Below the pieces are notes generated by a model that saw only the letters and a list, made by a program, of their open reading frames with translations, was not told the DNA's origin and ran no database searches. From an uncultured Chloroflexota bacterium (GTDB lineage: Bacteria > Chloroflexota > Anaerolineae > Aggregatilineales > Phototrophicaceae): a stretch of DNA of 6,379 bases. The stretch is from the NCBI GenBank assembly GCA_903904765.1, contig CAIVEA010000128.1, positions 1-6,379 on the forward strand. The letters are read 5' to 3'. This document shows, in pieces, positions 4,134 through 6,379 of the stretch; the stretch's first letter is position 1, and every line of letters begins with the position of its first letter. The position numbers were made by a program, and so were the translations under genes.

Positions 4134-6377
4134 TTACGCCCGCAGCGTGGCGTTCAATTCGCGTTCACAGGTCTTGACGATCTTCTGATGCACCTTCGCC
4201 ACTTCAGTATCGGTCAGGGTGCGGTCATCGGCCTGATACACCAGATTGTAGGCGAGGCTCTTGTGTCCGGCGGGGATGGGTTCACCGCGATACACATCGA
4301 ACAGGCGCACGGCCTTGAGCAGATTCCCGCCCGCCTTCACAATGACCGCTTCGACGGCAGCGGCGCTAGTTTCCTCGTTTACCACCAGCGCCACATCTTG
4401 CAGCACGGGCGGAGTGGTGGGCAGCGGGTTCGTGCCGTAGTTCGGCTCCATCGCCCCCAAGAGCGCCTCCAGATCGAACTCGGACACCAGCACCGGCGTG
4501 CCCGCCAGTTCAAAACGCCCCGCCACGATGGGATGCAGTTCGCCGAAATCGCCCAGCGTCACGCCCTTGAGCAGCACTTTGGCGGCGCGTCCGGGATGCA
4601 AGCTGGGATGCGAGGAACGCTCGTAGGTCGCGCCCTTGATGTGCAGCCCGTCCAGCAGCCCTTCCACCACACCCTTCAGATCGAAGAAGTCCAGCGCACC
4701 CGCAACGGCCTGCCCCGTCCAATCGGGAGTCTGTCGCTCCCCGCTGAGCAGGACGCTCAGACGGCGCGGCTCATCCGGCAACGGCGAGTCGGCGCGTTTC
4801 AGGTACACACTGCCGATCTCGAAGATCATCTGGCGGGTGCTGTGGCGGGCATTCGCCAGCGCGTTTTCCAGCAGGTTCACCAGCAGCGTCCGGCGCAGCG
4901 CCGCACGATCCGGCGTGAGGGGGTTCGCCAGCATCGCATATTCCGGCGCGGTGGCGGGCGTGGGCAGCAGCAGCGCCTCACGTTCCGGCGTAGTCAGGCG
5001 GTAGCTGATGTTCTCGCGCAGCCCCAGACTAACCAGCACATCGCGGGCGCGTTCTTCGCGTTCCAGCGCGGTATTGTTCCACTGCGGCGGCATGGCATCC
5101 GCCATGATGGTATCGGGAATGCGGTCATAACCGTAGATACGGGCAATTTCTTCGATCAGGTCAGCCTGCCCGATGATCGGGTCGGCGCTGATGTCCATGC
5201 GGTAATCCGGCACGCGCACATGCAGCAGGTCATCCTGCACGGTCACGCCGAAGCCGAGGCGCATCAGCAGATTGGCGACGGTCATGACATCCAGTTCCAT
5301 CCCCAGCAGGCGGTGTACCTCACGGATGAGCAAATCCACCTTCACATCCGGCGCGGGACGCGGGTACACATCCAGCACGCCCTGCGCCACCTGCCCGCCG
5401 CCCGACTGCCGCATCAGTTCGATGCCGCGCCGCACACCGAGCAGCGCCTGACTGGGATGCACACCCCGGCTGAAGCGCGTACCCGCATCCGTGAATACCT
5501 TCTGCGACTGCATGGTGCGGCGGATGTTGATGAAGTTCCAGCTAGCCGCTTCCAGCAGCACATTCTGCGTGCTGTCGCTGATTTCGGTTTCCGCGCCGCC
5601 GATCACCCCGCCGAGGCTGAGGATGCCCTGTGTATCGCACACCAGAATGTTGTGCGCGTCCAGTTCGCGCTCCACCTCGTCCAGCGTGTGCAGGCGTTCG
5701 CCAGCCTGCGCCAGCCGTGTGATGATGGTCGGCATACCACCGCCCACCCGCGCCTTCAGCTTGTCGAAGTCGAAGGCATGCAGCGGCTGACCGATCTCGA
5801 AGGTGATGTAGTTGGTCACATCCACCACGTTGTTGATCGGGCGCTGCCCCACCAGCATCAAGCGGCGCTGAAGCCACTGCGGAGAGGGGCGAATGGTCAC
5901 ACCGCGCAGCAGCGTGAGCGTGAAACGCGGGTTCAAATCGGCTTCACGGATGTCAATCGCCACTTCGCCAGCGATGCCCGCACCTTCCATCAGCACATCG
6001 AAAGATGGCAGGCGCAGCGGCTTATCCAGCAGCGCGGCCACTTCTCGCGCCACGCCCAAAATGCTGAAGCAGCGTGCCAGATTCGGCGTGAGTTCCACCG
6101 TCAGCAGCACATCGCCCAGCACGTCTTGCAGCGGTGTCCCCGGCACATAGGACGCACTATGTTCGAGGAGCAGAATGCCCTCGTGCGACTCCGATAGGCC
6201 GAGTTCTTTCTCCGAACACACCATGCAGCGGTTGGGGATGCCGCGCAGCTTCTTCTCTTTTAGAATCATGCGCTTCGGCTCGTCGCTGTGGCCGTCCCAC
6301 ACTTCGGCGCCCTCTTTGGCGAACGGAGTCCACAGCGGACGCTCCAGCGCCCCCTTACCCCGGTACTCGAACAGGTT
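4134..6377 (-). CDS. pheT: Phenylalanine--tRNA ligase beta subunit (5' partial)
   Basis: Beta subunit of the cytoplasmic alpha2-beta2 phenylalanyl-tRNA synthetase, which charges tRNA-Phe; the beta chain binds and edits tRNA while the alpha chain (pheS) holds the catalytic site. The frame is open to the right edge, so the N-terminus, perhaps 60-80 residues, is missing; 747 residues are visible against about 800 for the family. In order (visible numbering): tRNA-binding OB domain end with 'NLFEYRGKGALERPLWTPF' (1-19) and 'CMVCSEKELGLSESHEGIL' (51-69); B3/4 domain with 'NNVVDVTNY' (182-190) and 'GQPLHAFDFD' (196-205); B5 domain (~343-421) with 'ADLIEEIARIYGYDRIP' (405-421); synthetase-like core with 'HPGRAA' (594-599); and the C-terminal FDX-ACB domain (~652-747) from 'PPVLQDVALVV'. 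The GTG at 6302 is internal, not the start. pheS would be expected just upstream, off the window. Identification is very secure. Confidence 0.98.
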   Translation of the reverse strand, partial: NLFEYRGKGALERPLWTPFAKEGAEVWDGHSDEPKRMILKEKKLRGIPNRCMVCSEKELGLSESHEGILLLEHSASYVPGTPLQDVLGDVLLTVELTPNLARCFSILGVAREVAALLDKPLRLPSFDVLMEGAGIAGEVAIDIREADLNPRFTLTLLRGVTIRPSPQWLQRRLMLVGQRPINNVVDVTNYITFEIGQPLHAFDFDKLKARVGGGMPTIITRLAQAGERLHTLDEVERELDAHNILVCDTQGILSLGGVIGGAETEISDSTQNVLLEAASWNFINIRRTMQSQKVFTDAGTRFSRGVHPSQALLGVRRGIELMRQSGGGQVAQGVLDVYPRPAPDVKVDLLIREVHRLLGMELDVMTVANLLMRLGFGVTVQDDLLHVRVPDYRMDISADPIIGQADLIEEIARIYGYDRIPDTIMADAMPPQWNNTALEREERARDVLVSLGLRENISYRLTTPEREALLLPTPATAPEYAMLANPLTPDRAALRRTLLVNLLENALANARHSTRQMIFEIGSVYLKRADSPLPDEPRRLSVLLSGERQTPDWTGQAVAGALDFFDLKGVVEGLLDGLHIKGATYERSSHPSLHPGRAAKVLLKGVTLGDFGELHPIVAGRFELAGTPVLVSEFDLEALLGAMEPNYGTNPLPTTPPVLQDVALVVNEETSAAAVEAVIVKAGGNLLKAVRLFDVYRGEPIPAGHKSLAYNLVYQADDRTLTDTEVAKVHQKIVKTCERELNATLRA

Positions 6378-6379
6378 GG

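Noticed and set aside
4053..6197. Very long (714-codon) open frame on the + strand opposite pheT
   Set aside because: It is the antisense of a clearly recognised pheT, has a His/Gln/Arg-rich composition typical of antisense reading of a GC-rich gene, shows no domain I recognise, and lacks a good promoter or ribosome site.

Overview
The window (about 60% G+C) reads as ordinary chromosomal DNA from a free-living bacterium. My best guess is a member of the Chloroflexota (Anaerolineae-like). That rests on the style of the PheT N-terminal region, which has a long charged insert before the 'CSEKELGLS' motif, and on the C-rich intergenic repeats, which resemble elements I associate with that phylum. 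I cannot prove this from one window.

Layout: (1) On the + strand, two adjacent ABC-2 type membrane permease genes. The first is cut by the left edge. They are 11 bases apart (stop to preferred ATG) and very likely form one two-permease export system, whose ATPase would lie upstream, outside the window. (2) A 133-base convergent intergenic region (2330-2462). It holds a C-rich palindromic repeat just after the second permease and a strong hairpin terminator that serves mainly the minus-strand gene facing it. (3) On the - strand, read right to left: pheT (N-terminus beyond the right edge), a 214-base gap, a DtxR/MntR-family regulator with a C-terminal FeoA-like domain, a 62-base gap, and an AiiA/AHL-lactonase-like metallo-beta-lactamase-fold hydrolase. 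The regulator has its own plausible promoter and could be co-transcribed with the hydrolase.

Three things stand out. The hydrolase carries HxDxDH where its apparent relatives have HxHxDH. The DtxR/MntR-like regulator lacks two residues of the family metal site, the Glu-His pair being replaced by Gly-Ala. Two related C-rich palindromic repeats sit at the 3' ends of the second permease and pheT in the same orientation relative to transcription, and each places a canonical four-run G-quadruplex motif on the template strand just past the stop codon. No tRNA, rRNA, CRISPR array, insertion sequence or phage gene was seen.
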